Part shown: positions 1 through 5,495 of the stretch, one piece after another
Layout: each line of letters opens with the position of its first letter
Numbering within the stretch: position 1 is the first letter of the stretch
Assembly: GCA_025060055.1 (NCBI GenBank)
Contig: JANXCK010000011.1
Coordinates: 1 to 10,768 of the forward strand
DNA: 10,768 nucleotides
Direction: 5' to 3'
From: Fimbriimonadales bacterium
GTDB taxonomy: Bacteria; Armatimonadota; Fimbriimonadia; Fimbriimonadales; GBS-DC
Translations under genes and position numbers: made by a program
The notes under the pieces: generated by a model
The model's input: only the letters and a program-made list of their open reading frames with translations
Databases searched by the model: none
What the model was told of the DNA's origin: nothing

Positions 1-420
1 TGCTGCACCTGCTGCGCCTCACCGCACTCTGGCTGGCGATAGACGCAACCACCTTACGCCAACAGCACACCGTGCTGGTCATCAGCGTCGTGCGCCATCC
101 GACGGCGATCCTCGTTGCGGGGCGGGTACTGCCTGCGACGCGGCGCAGGGCGTCCTGCGCAGCCGTTGACGGGCTTTTGCGCTGCTCAGGGCACGCAGAG
201 GGCGGTGGAAGGGCGCGCGTTTCGGTACGGAATGCGGTGGACTGTGGTGGTGTTCTGGGGGGCGTGTGCCCAAGAGCCGTGGCACTTGTTGACGGACTTG
301 CCTGCGTCGGCGGTGTGGGGGGCGTGGTACGGGTTGCGGGGTTGGATGGAACAAGGGTTTGGGCGTTTCAAGCGTGGGGGTTGGGGCTGGCATCGGGCGC
401 GGGGGGTGGCGCGTGGGTGG

Positions 421-600
421 GTGTTTGGGAGTGGGTTGGTGTGTGCGTTGGGGCGGTGGGTGGTGGTGTTGGGGTTTGGGGTGGGGGGGTTGGGTGCGGT
501 GTGGTGGGATGGGGTGCGTTGGCGTGTGTGGGGTGTGTTGGTTGGAGTGGTTGGTGTTGTGGGGGGTAGTTGTTGGGGGTGTTGGTATGGGGTGTGGGAG
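421..600 (+). other. Extreme G/T-only tract with G-quadruplex-type motifs
   Basis: Over these 180 bases the + strand has only 6 A and 5 C by hand count. The rest is G or T (about 94%). All five C residues are followed by G. Runs of three or more G recur at short spacing. Two stretches fit the canonical four-run G-quadruplex pattern: 415-435 (loops of 1, 5 and 3 nt) and 471-494 (loops of 3, 1 and 2 nt). The tract covers the region expected to encode the transposase C-terminus, so it looks like a strongly biased decay product of that gene rather than a new gene. The absence of A also removes stop codons, which keeps several frames artificially open. Confidence 0.8.
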
Positions 601-618
601 CGATTTTGGGGTTGGGCG

Positions 619-628
619 AAGGAGGTGA
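619..628 (+). promoter_or_regulatory. Perfect Shine-Dalgarno sequence before a 25-codon ORF
   Basis: AAGGAGGTGA matches the usual 16S anti-Shine-Dalgarno tail over ten bases. It sits 9 nt before an ATG at 638 (6 nt before a GTG at 635). The ORF that follows is only 25 codons, stopping at 713-715, and part of it is translated hairpin repeat, so the peptide is probably not meaningful. The site may be a remnant of a gene start cut by insertion, or chance in a G-rich tract. Confidence 0.3.
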
Positions 629-632
629 ACTC

Positions 633-741
633 AAGTGATGTACCCTTGTCAGGTCCCCGCCATCGGCTCACGACGGCAGGATGCCGTCGCACCGTCGTGT
701 CAGCGAGGATGCTGAAGCAACGCAATGCGTTCCGCCGCGGT
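633..741. repeat. Intergenic spacer with two hairpin modules
   Basis: This short spacer lies between the transposase remnant and the 3' end of the minus-strand glycosyltransferase gene. It holds a perfect hairpin at 671-689 (CGACGGCA, loop GGA, TGCCGTCG) and a smaller one at 700-715 (TCAGC/GCTGA). The first is almost identical to the hairpin at 2271-2290, so it belongs to the same dispersed module family. It could also help end transcription of the minus-strand operon, but no T-run follows it. Confidence 0.6.
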
Positions 742-1527
742 TTACTGGGGGTGCGTGGGTGTTTTAGGGTGCAGGCTTGCTGGCTCGGTGTGCGGTTGTG
801 GCGCGTGGCGTCCTGCGCACAGGCGCAGCCAGAGCAGGTCGCGCACCATCCGCAGCCCATCGCGCAGCAAGCGCACCTTCGAACCCTCTTGGTGCATCCA
901 GCGGATTGGCACTTCCGCAATCGGGTAGCCGAGTCGCTGGGCGTAGTACAACGCCTCGAAGTCGAAGCTGAAGCCGTTGAGGCGACAGCGCGAGAAGATG
1001 TCGTGCGCCACCGCGCGTGTGAACAGTTTGAACCCGCACTGGGTGTCGTGAATCCCCCGCACAGCCAGCAGTTGCACCACCTTGTTGAAAGCGCGCCCCG
1101 CCATCTCCCGATAAAGCGGTTGACGCACAATCAGCTGCGACTCGCGCAGCGGGCGCGAACCAATCGCTATCGGATAGCCCTGTTCCAGGTACGGCTCCAA
1201 CTTTTCCAGTTCCTCGATAGGGGTGGCGAGGTCAGCGTCGCTGAACAGGATGCGCTCACCTCGCGCCCGCAGGATGCCGTAGCGTACAGCGTAGCCCTTG
1301 CCCCGATTCGGCTGGTAGGCAAGCAGCGTCACCTGCGGATGGCTCTGGGCAAAGCGCAGAACGATCCCCTCAGTGTCGTCCGTGCTGCCGTCGCTGACCA
1401 CCAAAATCTCATAGGTGTCGCCGCGCGCATCGAGATACTCGGTGATGCGCTGTAAAGTGCGCTCGATACGGGTCGCCTCGTTGTAGGCAGGGATGACCAC
1501 CGAGAGGCGTGGGGCGTCAGTCGGCAC
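742..1527 (-). CDS. GT2 glycosyltransferase, dolichyl-phosphate beta-glucosyltransferase-like
   Basis: This is a family 2 (GT-A fold) glycosyltransferase of about 261 residues. It most resembles the branch that transfers glucose or a similar sugar from a nucleotide sugar to a polyprenyl phosphate at the inner face of the membrane (ALG5/DPM-like). Visible motifs are SVVIPAYNEA near residues 9-18, SDGSTDDT at 45-52, NRGKG at 74-78, the metal-binding SDADLATP with DAD at 97-99, GSR at 123-125 and DTQCGFKLF at 161-169. No long C-terminal membrane segment is present, and the tail is Pro/His-rich. I chose the GTG at 1527 because GGGAGGTG lies 6 nt upstream. An ATG at 1578 would add 17 residues that lie over the macro gene. 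The GTG start overlaps the upstream macro gene by 11 nt, so the two are probably co-transcribed and translationally coupled. The acceptor and sugar cannot be read from the sequence. Confidence 0.88.
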   Translation of the reverse strand: MPTDAPRLSVVIPAYNEATRIERTLQRITEYLDARGDTYEILVVSDGSTDDTEGIVLRFAQSHPQVTLLAYQPNRGKGYAVRYGILRARGERILFSDADLATPIEELEKLEPYLEQGYPIAIGSRPLRESQLIVRQPLYREMAGRAFNKVVQLLAVRGIHDTQCGFKLFTRAVAHDIFSRCRLNGFSFDFEALYYAQRLGYPIAEVPIRWMHQEGSKVRLLRDGLRMVRDLLWLRLCAGRHAPQPHTEPASLHPKTPTHPQ

Positions 1528-2053
1528 GAAACACCTCCCGAAGAGCGTCCTCGAACGCCTCCATCGCTTCACGCCCAAACAGGCAGAACCGCACCTGCTT
1601 GAGATTTGTACCCGAATCCAGATGCGCCTTGAGCGTCTCCATCATAACCCGTGCGCCTTGCGGGAGCGGGAAGCTTCCCACGCCCATGCCTATCGCGGGC
1701 AGTGCGATGCTCTCCACCCCGTGCGTTTCCGCCAGACGCAGACTGTGCGCCACACTGCTGCGGATTGACTCGGCGGTTGCCTTGCCTCCCAAGCGCATGC
1801 TCGCTGCGTGAATCACATAGCGCGCGGGCAGCGCGCCCGCGCCCGTAATCGCTGCCTCCCCGACTTGTATCGAGCCATGGCGGTTGCATTCCTCTTGTAT
1901 GCTCGGACCGCCTTTGCGGGCAATCGCGCCTGCAACCCCGCTGCCCAAAATCAAATCGCTGTTCGCCGCGTTCACAATCGCATCGACGGCTTGCTCCGTG
2001 ATGTCGGCTTCGATTACCTCAATCACGACGCCCCGATAGGTTGTAGAGACCAT
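1517..2053 (-). CDS. Macro domain protein, ADP-ribose/O-acetyl-ADP-ribose hydrolase type
   Basis: The 178-residue product is a single macro domain with nothing appended. The family binds ADP-ribose, and many bacterial members hydrolyse O-acetyl-ADP-ribose or remove ADP-ribose from proteins or nucleic acids. Recognisable blocks are EADIT with the adenine-contacting Asp at residue 17, VDAIVNAANSDL with Asn28 and Asn31, the glycine-rich loop GSGVAGAIARKGG (37-49), PARYVIHAA, and ALPAIGMGVGSFP as the second phosphate loop. The length is normal for MacroD/TTHA0132-type proteins. It is the first gene of a minus-strand pair with the glycosyltransferase. No DarT-like toxin or sirtuin lies nearby, so a toxin-antitoxin role has no support from context. 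There is no good Shine-Dalgarno sequence. A TAAAAT box 8 nt before the ATG suggests a leaderless transcript. Confidence 0.92.
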   Translation of the reverse strand: MVSTTYRGVVIEVIEADITEQAVDAIVNAANSDLILGSGVAGAIARKGGPSIQEECNRHGSIQVGEAAITGAGALPARYVIHAASMRLGGKATAESIRSSVAHSLRLAETHGVESIALPAIGMGVGSFPLPQGARVMMETLKAHLDSGTNLKQVRFCLFGREAMEAFEDALREVFRAD

Positions 2054-2061
2054 AGCAGTAG

Positions 2062-2067
2062 ATTTTA
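2062..2067 (-). promoter_or_regulatory. Putative -10 box of the macro gene (leaderless)
   Basis: TAAAAT on the minus strand ends 8 nt before the ATG at 2053. This would put the transcription start almost on the start codon. No convincing -35 box is seen. The spacing matches that of the TATAAT at 6493-6498. Confidence 0.4.
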
Positions 2068-2340
2068 CCTGTTGGCTGCTGGTAAGCGCCTCACAGGTGA
2101 AATCGTCCCGTTTTGGGCGCGTCGGGGACGCGCCCCTACAGGGTATTTGGGGTAGGGGCAGGTTCCTAACCTGCCCCGCAGAAAAGAGACGATTTCAGGT
2201 TGGAAGCACTTGAGCGCCTCCAACTTGAAATCGTCCCGATTTGGGGCGATGGCTTTCCTGCCATCGCCTGCGACGGCAAGGATGCCGTCGTACCAACCGC
2301 GCCTGCGGACTTCGGGATGATTTATCTTTGGAGGGACTCA
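2068..2340. repeat. Cluster of perfect hairpins and an inverted repeat
   Basis: No gene is supported here. In order the stretch holds: a hairpin at 2115-2135 with a perfect 9-bp stem (GGGCGCGTC), a hairpin at 2155-2177 with a perfect 10-bp stem (GGGGCAGGTT), a 17-bp inverted repeat at 2188-2204 and 2219-2235 with one mismatch and a 14-nt spacer, a hairpin at 2246-2267 (8-bp stem, GCGATGGC) and a hairpin at 2271-2290 (8-bp stem, CGACGGCA). The sequence GAAATCGTCCCG occurs directly at about 2099 and 2228, and part of it occurs inverted at 2188, which ties the units together. Confidence 0.8.
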
Positions 2341-2570
2341 CCAATCAGGGGTTTCAAGCGACACGGTTCGTCAGCGAGACGCTGACGCGACGCACGCGCC
2401 CAGCATAGCGTCGGCGTCTCGCCGATGATGTGGCTTGGGCGTCTCGTCCAAGCACCCGTGGCTTGGACAGTCGTGTCCAAGCCCTAAGGCACGGACACGA
2501 CTGTCCGTGCTACGGACACACGGGCTGGAAGCCCGTGCCACGCAGGGGCGTCGGCGAGACGCCAACGCTA
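2341..2570. repeat. Ordered hairpin-module array, copy 1
   Basis: The array begins with CCAATCAGGGGTTTCAAG and continues with short palindromes separated by a few bases: 2369-2387 (CGTCAGCG stem), 2411-2425 (TCGGCG), 2433-2453 (GCTTGGGCG with one G-T mismatch), 2461-2482 (GCTTGGACA), 2489-2510 (GCACGGACA), 2519-2537 (CACGGGCT) and 2547-2563 (GGCGTC). The first six modules recur in the same order at 5146-5370. Open frames through it translate as peptides of the GWKPVP and ARASSPC kind, which I regard as spurious repeat translations. Confidence 0.88.
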
Positions 2571-2591
2571 CGAAAACCTGCCTGCATTCTC

Positions 2592-2761
2592 ATACCAATC
2601 GGGGTTTCAAGTAGCGCAATATTTCGGGTACGGCTGAAGCCGTTCCTGTGCAGACAAAGCCCGCCTGCGCGGGCTAAAGAGCCGACGGAGGTCGGCTTCG
2701 TCTGCATAGCAACGGCTTTAGCCGTACAGAACGATGCGTCATTTGAAGCCCCGATTGGTAT
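2592..2761. repeat. 170-bp nested palindrome (cruciform-type element)
   Basis: Outer arms of 19 bp (2592-2610 and 2743-2761) pair with one mismatch. They enclose 28-nt inner arms (2628-2655 and 2700-2727) that pair at 25 of 28 positions. Between the inner arms sit two small hairpins: 2658-2675 (AGCCCGC/GCGGGCT) and 2681-2696 (GCCGAC/GTCGGC). Drawn out, this is a cross-like fold: one long interrupted stem tipped by two stem-loops. The outer arm CCAATCGGGGTTTCAA is the same sequence that starts both hairpin arrays. There is no protein-coding capacity, so this is a MITE- or REP-like element if mobile. Confidence 0.85.
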
Positions 2762-2787
2762 TAAACAGTCTCTTGGAGACTGTTTAA
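2761..2787. repeat. Perfect 12-bp hairpin
   Basis: TTAAACAGTCTC, loop TTG, then GAGACTGTTTAA. It starts on the last base of the nested palindrome and separates it from the decayed second copy. It is AT-rich at its base, unlike the other modules. It could act as a terminator for the minus-strand rsmI operon, but there is no clear T-tract. Confidence 0.7.
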
Positions 2788-2791
2788 GGAA

Positions 2792-2923
2792 TAAACAGCC
2801 GAACCCGTTCCTGTGCAAACCAAGCCCGCCTGCGCGGGCTATCCAGCTGACGGCGGTCGACCTCGCGTGCAACAGGAGCGTCTTCAGCCGTCCCGCGTCC
2901 GCTCGAAACGCCGATAGGCATTA
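2792..2923. repeat. Degenerate second copy of the nested palindrome
   Basis: CCGTTCCTGTGCA is followed by the identical hairpin AGCCCGCCTGCGCGGGCT (2823-2840), a diverged second hairpin (2846-2861, GCTGAC/GTCGAC region), a diverged 3' inner arm, and CGAAACGCCGATAGGCATTA, which aligns with the 3' outer arm of copy 1 (TGAAGCCCCGATTGGTATTA). The 5' outer arm is missing. The last three bases, TTA, are the complement of the rsmI stop codon. Confidence 0.72.
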
Positions 2924-3592
2924 ACCTTGATGCAACACAATCACGAACTCGCCCTTTGGCGGTTGCGTTTGCCAGTGAGCGATCGCCTCGCTGAGCGTGC
3001 CGCGAAAGACCTCCTCGAACTGCTTGGTCAGCTCGCGCCCGACGACCACCGTGCAGTCGCCGAGAACCTCACGGGCGGTCTGCAGCGTTTTCAGCAATCG
3101 ATGGGGCGACTCGTAAAACACGATAGTCGCCTCTTCGCTGCGCAGGCGCTCAAAGAATCGGCGTCGCGCGCTGTCCTTGCGCGGAGGGAACCCCTCGAAT
3201 CGGAACCGATGGGCAGGTAGCCCCGCCACCGACAGAACCGCCGTGACCGCGCTTGCGCCAGGTATGGGGACTACCCGTATTCCAGCGGCGTGCGCCGCCG
3301 CCACCAACGCGCCGCCCGGATCGGAGATGCCTGGTGTGCCTGCGTCAGTGACCAGCGCCACCGACTCGCCCGCTTGAAGACGCCGAACAATCTGCTGGAT
3401 GCGCCCTGCCCCCGAATGCTGATGGAAACTGAGCAGCGGTGTCTCGATTCCGTAATGCTGGAGCAGCTTTTGGGTATGGCGTGTGTCTTCGGCGGCGATG
3501 AGGTCGACGGTCTTCAGCGTTTCCAAGGCGCGCAGCGTGATGTCCTGCAGGTTCCCGATTGGGGTAGCAACCACATACAGTACGCCCGCCAT
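2921..3592 (-). CDS. rsmI: 16S rRNA (cytidine-1402-2'-O)-methyltransferase, short form
   Basis: RsmI transfers a methyl group from S-adenosylmethionine to the 2'-O of C1402 in the decoding centre of 16S rRNA. The tetrapyrrole-methylase fold is clear: YVVATPIGNLQDIT at residues 6-19, AAEDTRHT at 33-40, LLSFHQH, TDAGTPGISDPG at 82-93, PIPGASA, EGFPPRK, FYESPHR and GRELTKQFEEVFRG. The protein is 223 residues. Typical family members are about 270-290 and carry an extra C-terminal domain. This one stops at EFVIVLHQG, where the catalytic domain ends. Its stop codon coincides with the edge of a degenerate repeat element, so the tail may have been lost by insertion, although naturally short homologues exist. 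It starts 3 nt after the GT2 stop, with GAGGAG as ribosome binding site 6 nt before the ATG, so it is the last gene of the M48-GT2-rsmI operon. Confidence 0.94.
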   Translation of the reverse strand: MAGVLYVVATPIGNLQDITLRALETLKTVDLIAAEDTRHTQKLLQHYGIETPLLSFHQHSGAGRIQQIVRRLQAGESVALVTDAGTPGISDPGGALVAAAHAAGIRVVPIPGASAVTAVLSVAGLPAHRFRFEGFPPRKDSARRRFFERLRSEEATIVFYESPHRLLKTLQTAREVLGDCTVVVGRELTKQFEEVFRGTLSEAIAHWQTQPPKGEFVIVLHQG

Positions 3593-3595
3593 CGG

Positions 3596-4303
3596 CTACT
3601 CCTCGCGCTTGAGCAGGAGTCTGTGGCGCAGGTCGCTCAAACGCGCGTAGCGCAGGAACGCGCCTCCAATCTCCGCGTACATCTTCGCGCGTGCCCACAC
3701 CCCCTGCGCCCAGCCCAGTTTCTCCTCCTTCATCGTGTGCGTGATGCCCTCTACCACCACCATCGCCACAGGATACCGATTGCGTCGGAAGTGGAGCGTG
3801 AGCGCGATTTCCACCCCAGAGCGCGTGCGCTCGATGCCAGGGATTTCGACAAACAGTTCGCGCAGCAGGGCGCGCTGCCCGCTGATGTACGGCACAAGAA
3901 TCTGTGCCAAATCGGTGCTGAGTCGTCCGCCGCGAAACACGCCAATCGACATAGCGACCTCGCCCTCTAACACGGGTTTGAGTATTCGCTCCACATGATG
4001 AGGTTTCAGACCGATGAGGTCAGCGTCCACAAAGAGGATGACATCGGCATCGGTTGCGGTAGCCCCTGCGAACATCGCGCCGCCCTTGCCCCGATTCGCG
4101 GGTAGGTTGATAACGCGCACCAGTGGCTTGTTAGGCATGGTGTGCGCTTGAGCGAAGCGCAACGCGACCTCTGCCGTGTTGTCGGCACTCCCATCGTTGA
4201 CCACGATTATCTCGTGCAGCGTGGCGCACTCAATAAGCACGCTCAGCACGCGCTCGATGCGCGTCGCCTCGTTGTAAGCGGGCACAACCGCAGCGACCTT
4301 CAC
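3596..4303 (-). CDS. GT2 family glycosyltransferase
   Basis: A 235-residue soluble GT-A glycosyltransferase. Motifs are VAAVVPAYNEATRIERVL at residues 3-20, VVNDGSADNT at 34-43, NRGKGGAM at 70-77 and FVDADL with DAD at 93-95. The C-terminal half lacks the QCGFK block of the other GT2 in this window and has no membrane segment, so acceptor and sugar cannot be assigned. The shared PAYNEATRIER stretch suggests the two window enzymes are distant paralogues. The start is a GTG at 4303. It overlaps the M48 stop by 4 nt (GTGA) and has GGGAGG 7 nt upstream inside the M48 gene, so translation is likely coupled. The downstream neighbour rsmI starts 3 nt after its stop. Cell-surface polysaccharide or glycolipid synthesis is the likeliest role, from family membership only. 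Confidence 0.88.
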   Translation of the reverse strand: MKVAAVVPAYNEATRIERVLSVLIECATLHEIIVVNDGSADNTAEVALRFAQAHTMPNKPLVRVINLPANRGKGGAMFAGATATDADVILFVDADLIGLKPHHVERILKPVLEGEVAMSIGVFRGGRLSTDLAQILVPYISGQRALLRELFVEIPGIERTRSGVEIALTLHFRRNRYPVAMVVVEGITHTMKEEKLGWAQGVWARAKMYAEIGGAFLRYARLSDLRHRLLLKREE

Positions 4304-5049
4304 GGGCTAACCTCCCGCGCAGGCTGTTTCGTGACGCGCTCGATATGCTTGCGCACCTCTTCCATCCGCCTGTCGGAGAACGGATGCGTGCGCAGGTTGG
4401 TCTCTATCCAGCGGTTGCCAATCTTCTCCTCGCGCTGGAGAATCGCCAAGAAGCGGAGCAAGCCGTGTGGGTCATAGCCCGTTTTGTAGGTGTACTCGAC
4501 GGCTAATCGGTCGGCTTCGTACTCGTGTTGGCGGCTATAGCGCAGTTGCAGGAGCGCGTCGGTGAGTTCGGCGAGGTCGCGCACGCGCCCACGAGTCGCA
4601 AGACCAATCACTATCCCCCGCCACAGCCCCTGCGTGTACTGTTTGTTGGCATGCCGACGGTTCACATGCGCAATCTCGTGTGCCAGCACGCCCGCCAACA
4701 TATCGTCGTCATCCCCCACAAGGTCAACCAACCCGCGAAACACATAAATCGGACCGCCTGGCAAGGCGAAGGCGTTCACCTCCTTGCCCTCCAACACCTT
4801 GAACGAGAACTTGAAATCCTTATCGCCGACGGTTTCCACCAGACGCTGCCCTATCAGCTGCACCCGCTGCTGCACGGCAGGGTCTGGATCCAGTTTGCAG
4901 GCTTTTTCCACTTCGGCGGCGACCTCTTGCCCGATGCGCACCTCCTCTTTCTTGCTCCAAGTGGTGCCGCCACGACAGCCCGTGAGCGATAAGGTCACCC
5001 CCAACAATATCAGTCCAAGCAGTCCTCTACGAACCAAATCCTGTCTCAT
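4300..5049 (-). CDS. M48-family zinc metalloprotease, lipoprotein
   Basis: A 249-residue secreted lipoprotein protease of the BepA/LoiP/Oma1-like M48 group, which in other bacteria degrades misfolded envelope proteins. The N-terminus MRQDLVRRGLLGLILLG leads to the lipobox LTGC with Cys25. The zinc site is HEIAH at 124-128 (ligands His124 and His128, general base Glu125), and the third ligand Glu178 lies in HEYEADRLA. NAFALPGGPIYVF at 92-104 and the TGYDPHGLLRFL segment are typical. I chose the ATG at 5049 because GGAGG lies 6 nt before it, the signal peptide starts there and a TATAAT lies just upstream. The same frame stays open 342 nt further upstream, but that part is translated hairpin repeat. 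It heads the operon with GT2 and rsmI. No TPR domain follows, unlike BepA. Confidence 0.93.
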   Translation of the reverse strand: MRQDLVRRGLLGLILLGVTLSLTGCRGGTTWSKKEEVRIGQEVAAEVEKACKLDPDPAVQQRVQLIGQRLVETVGDKDFKFSFKVLEGKEVNAFALPGGPIYVFRGLVDLVGDDDDMLAGVLAHEIAHVNRRHANKQYTQGLWRGIVIGLATRGRVRDLAELTDALLQLRYSRQHEYEADRLAVEYTYKTGYDPHGLLRFLAILQREEKIGNRWIETNLRTHPFSDRRMEEVRKHIERVTKQPAREVSP

Positions 5050-5070
5050 CACACGCCTCCTGCAAGGGGT

Positions 5071-5076
5071 ATTATA
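5071..5076 (-). promoter_or_regulatory. -10 box of the M48-GT2-rsmI operon
   Basis: A perfect TATAAT on the minus strand lies 21 nt before the ATG at 5049. The predicted transcript has a leader of about 15 nt that contains the GGAGG. I see no clear -35 hexamer. Confidence 0.65.
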
Positions 5077-5142
5077 CCGTATGCGAGTCTGCGGTTGCCC
5101 CCTCAAGCGGATGCGGTTTGCGAAAGGCAGGCGGCTGGTGTT

Positions 5143-5420
5143 ATGCCAATCGGGGCTTCCGATGACGCAGTTCGTCAGCGGGACGCTGACGCGGCGTAAG
5201 CGAATCCGTAGCGTCGGCGTCTCGCCGAAGCGAGCGACTCGTGGCTTGGGCGCCTCGCCCAAGCACCTGTGGCTTGGACAGTCCTGTCCAAGCTGTAGCG
5301 TCAGCGTCCGCGCCGACGGGGGCACGGACACGAGGTCCGTGCTACGCCTGCACGGGCTGGAAGCCCGTGCCACAATCAGTGACTTGGACAAGCCGTATTC
5401 AAGCCCTCACGCACGGATAC
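5143..5420. repeat. Ordered hairpin-module array, copy 2
   Basis: It starts with CCAATCGGGGCTTCC at 5146 and repeats the modules of the 2341-2570 array in order: 5173-5191 (CGTCAGCG stem), 5214-5228 (TCGGCG, identical to copy 1), 5244-5264 (GCTTGGGCG, fully paired here), 5272-5293 (GCTTGGACA), 5322-5342 (GCACGGAC) and 5351-5369 (CACGGGCT). An extra GTCAGCGTCC-type unit sits at about 5298-5318. Decayed CTTGGACA and GCACGGA modules follow at about 5383-5420. The array fills most of the divergent intergenic region between two promoters. Confidence 0.87.
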
Positions 5421-5451
5421 CTCTCCGCAGGGCAGAGGGCGAGGCGTGGGG

Positions 5452-5457
5452 TATAAT
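5452..5457 (+). promoter_or_regulatory. -10 box of the dockerin-domain gene
   Basis: A perfect TATAAT lies 38 nt before the ATG at 5496. The predicted start is near 5464, at the left edge of a perfect dyad. A matching -35 hexamer is not obvious in the degenerate repeat upstream. Confidence 0.65.
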
Positions 5458-5463
5458 TAGAGT

Positions 5464-5478
5464 GCAGGCAATGCCTGC
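5464..5478. promoter_or_regulatory. Perfect dyad at the predicted transcription start
   Basis: GCAGGCA-A-TGCCTGC is a perfect 7+1+7 palindrome. It lies between the -10 box and the Shine-Dalgarno sequence AAGGAGGT (5481-5488). It could be an operator, or a 5' stem-loop too tight to form with a one-base loop. An operator is the more natural reading. No regulator can be named. Confidence 0.45.
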
Positions 5479-5495
5479 GAAAGGAGGTATCGACG

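Larger units (their letters stand above)
1..632 (+). pseudogene. Decayed DDE transposase, 5' end outside the window
   Basis: The remains of an IS transposase are spread over two frames. In the frame starting at base 3 the peptide LAIDATTLRQQHTVLVISVV runs into a VLP motif near base 140. This matches the first catalytic Asp block (DATTL...VLxISVV...VLPA) of a common DDE transposase family. From about base 200 the frame starting at base 1 takes over. It contains EPWHLLTDLP, then YGLRGWMEQGF and KRGGWGWH, which correspond to the LTDLP and WIEQGFKxxKRGGW blocks around the catalytic Glu. In intact relatives, as I recall them, these two blocks lie about 130 residues apart. Here the gap is about 46 residues, so the segment with the second catalytic Asp (ADRGLYAR-like) is missing and the frame has shifted. 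The C-terminal part survives only as low-complexity G/V/W-rich sequence. The family assignment is from memory of the motifs. The 3' limit of the element is uncertain and no terminal inverted repeat could be identified. Confidence 0.72.

Noticed and set aside
421..600. Diversity-generating retroelement variable region, because A is depleted
   Set aside because: C is depleted as well, no reverse transcriptase or template repeat is present, and the tract fits a decayed transposase.
186..1130. 314-codon minus-strand frame rich in Thr, Pro and Asn over the G/T tract
   Set aside because: Lack of A and C on the + strand leaves few stops on the minus strand. The frame runs out of phase through the real GT2 gene.
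633..1455. Long + strand frame continuing from the transposase through the minus-strand glycosyltransferase
   Set aside because: Beyond about 632 it is antisense to the clear GT2 gene and has no motif of its own. It stays open by composition.
1517..2053. DarG-like antitoxin of a DarTG system
   Set aside because: No DarT-like gene is adjacent, and the protein is a lone macro domain without the DarG C-terminal part.
2341..2923. CRISPR array
   Set aside because: The repeats are palindromes of differing sequence at irregular spacing. No constant repeat alternates with unique spacers, and no cas gene is seen.
2430..2924. Open frame of 164 codons across the repeat region, + strand, with peptides such as TGWKPVPRRG
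   Set aside because: It is a translation of the hairpin modules and the palindromes, with no family motif. The antisense frame at 2510-2872 mirrors it, as expected for inverted repeats.
5050..5391. Upstream extension of the M48 protease frame by 114 codons
   Set aside because: This part is array 2 read as protein. The ATG at 5049 has a GGAGG, a signal peptide with a lipobox and a TATAAT just upstream.
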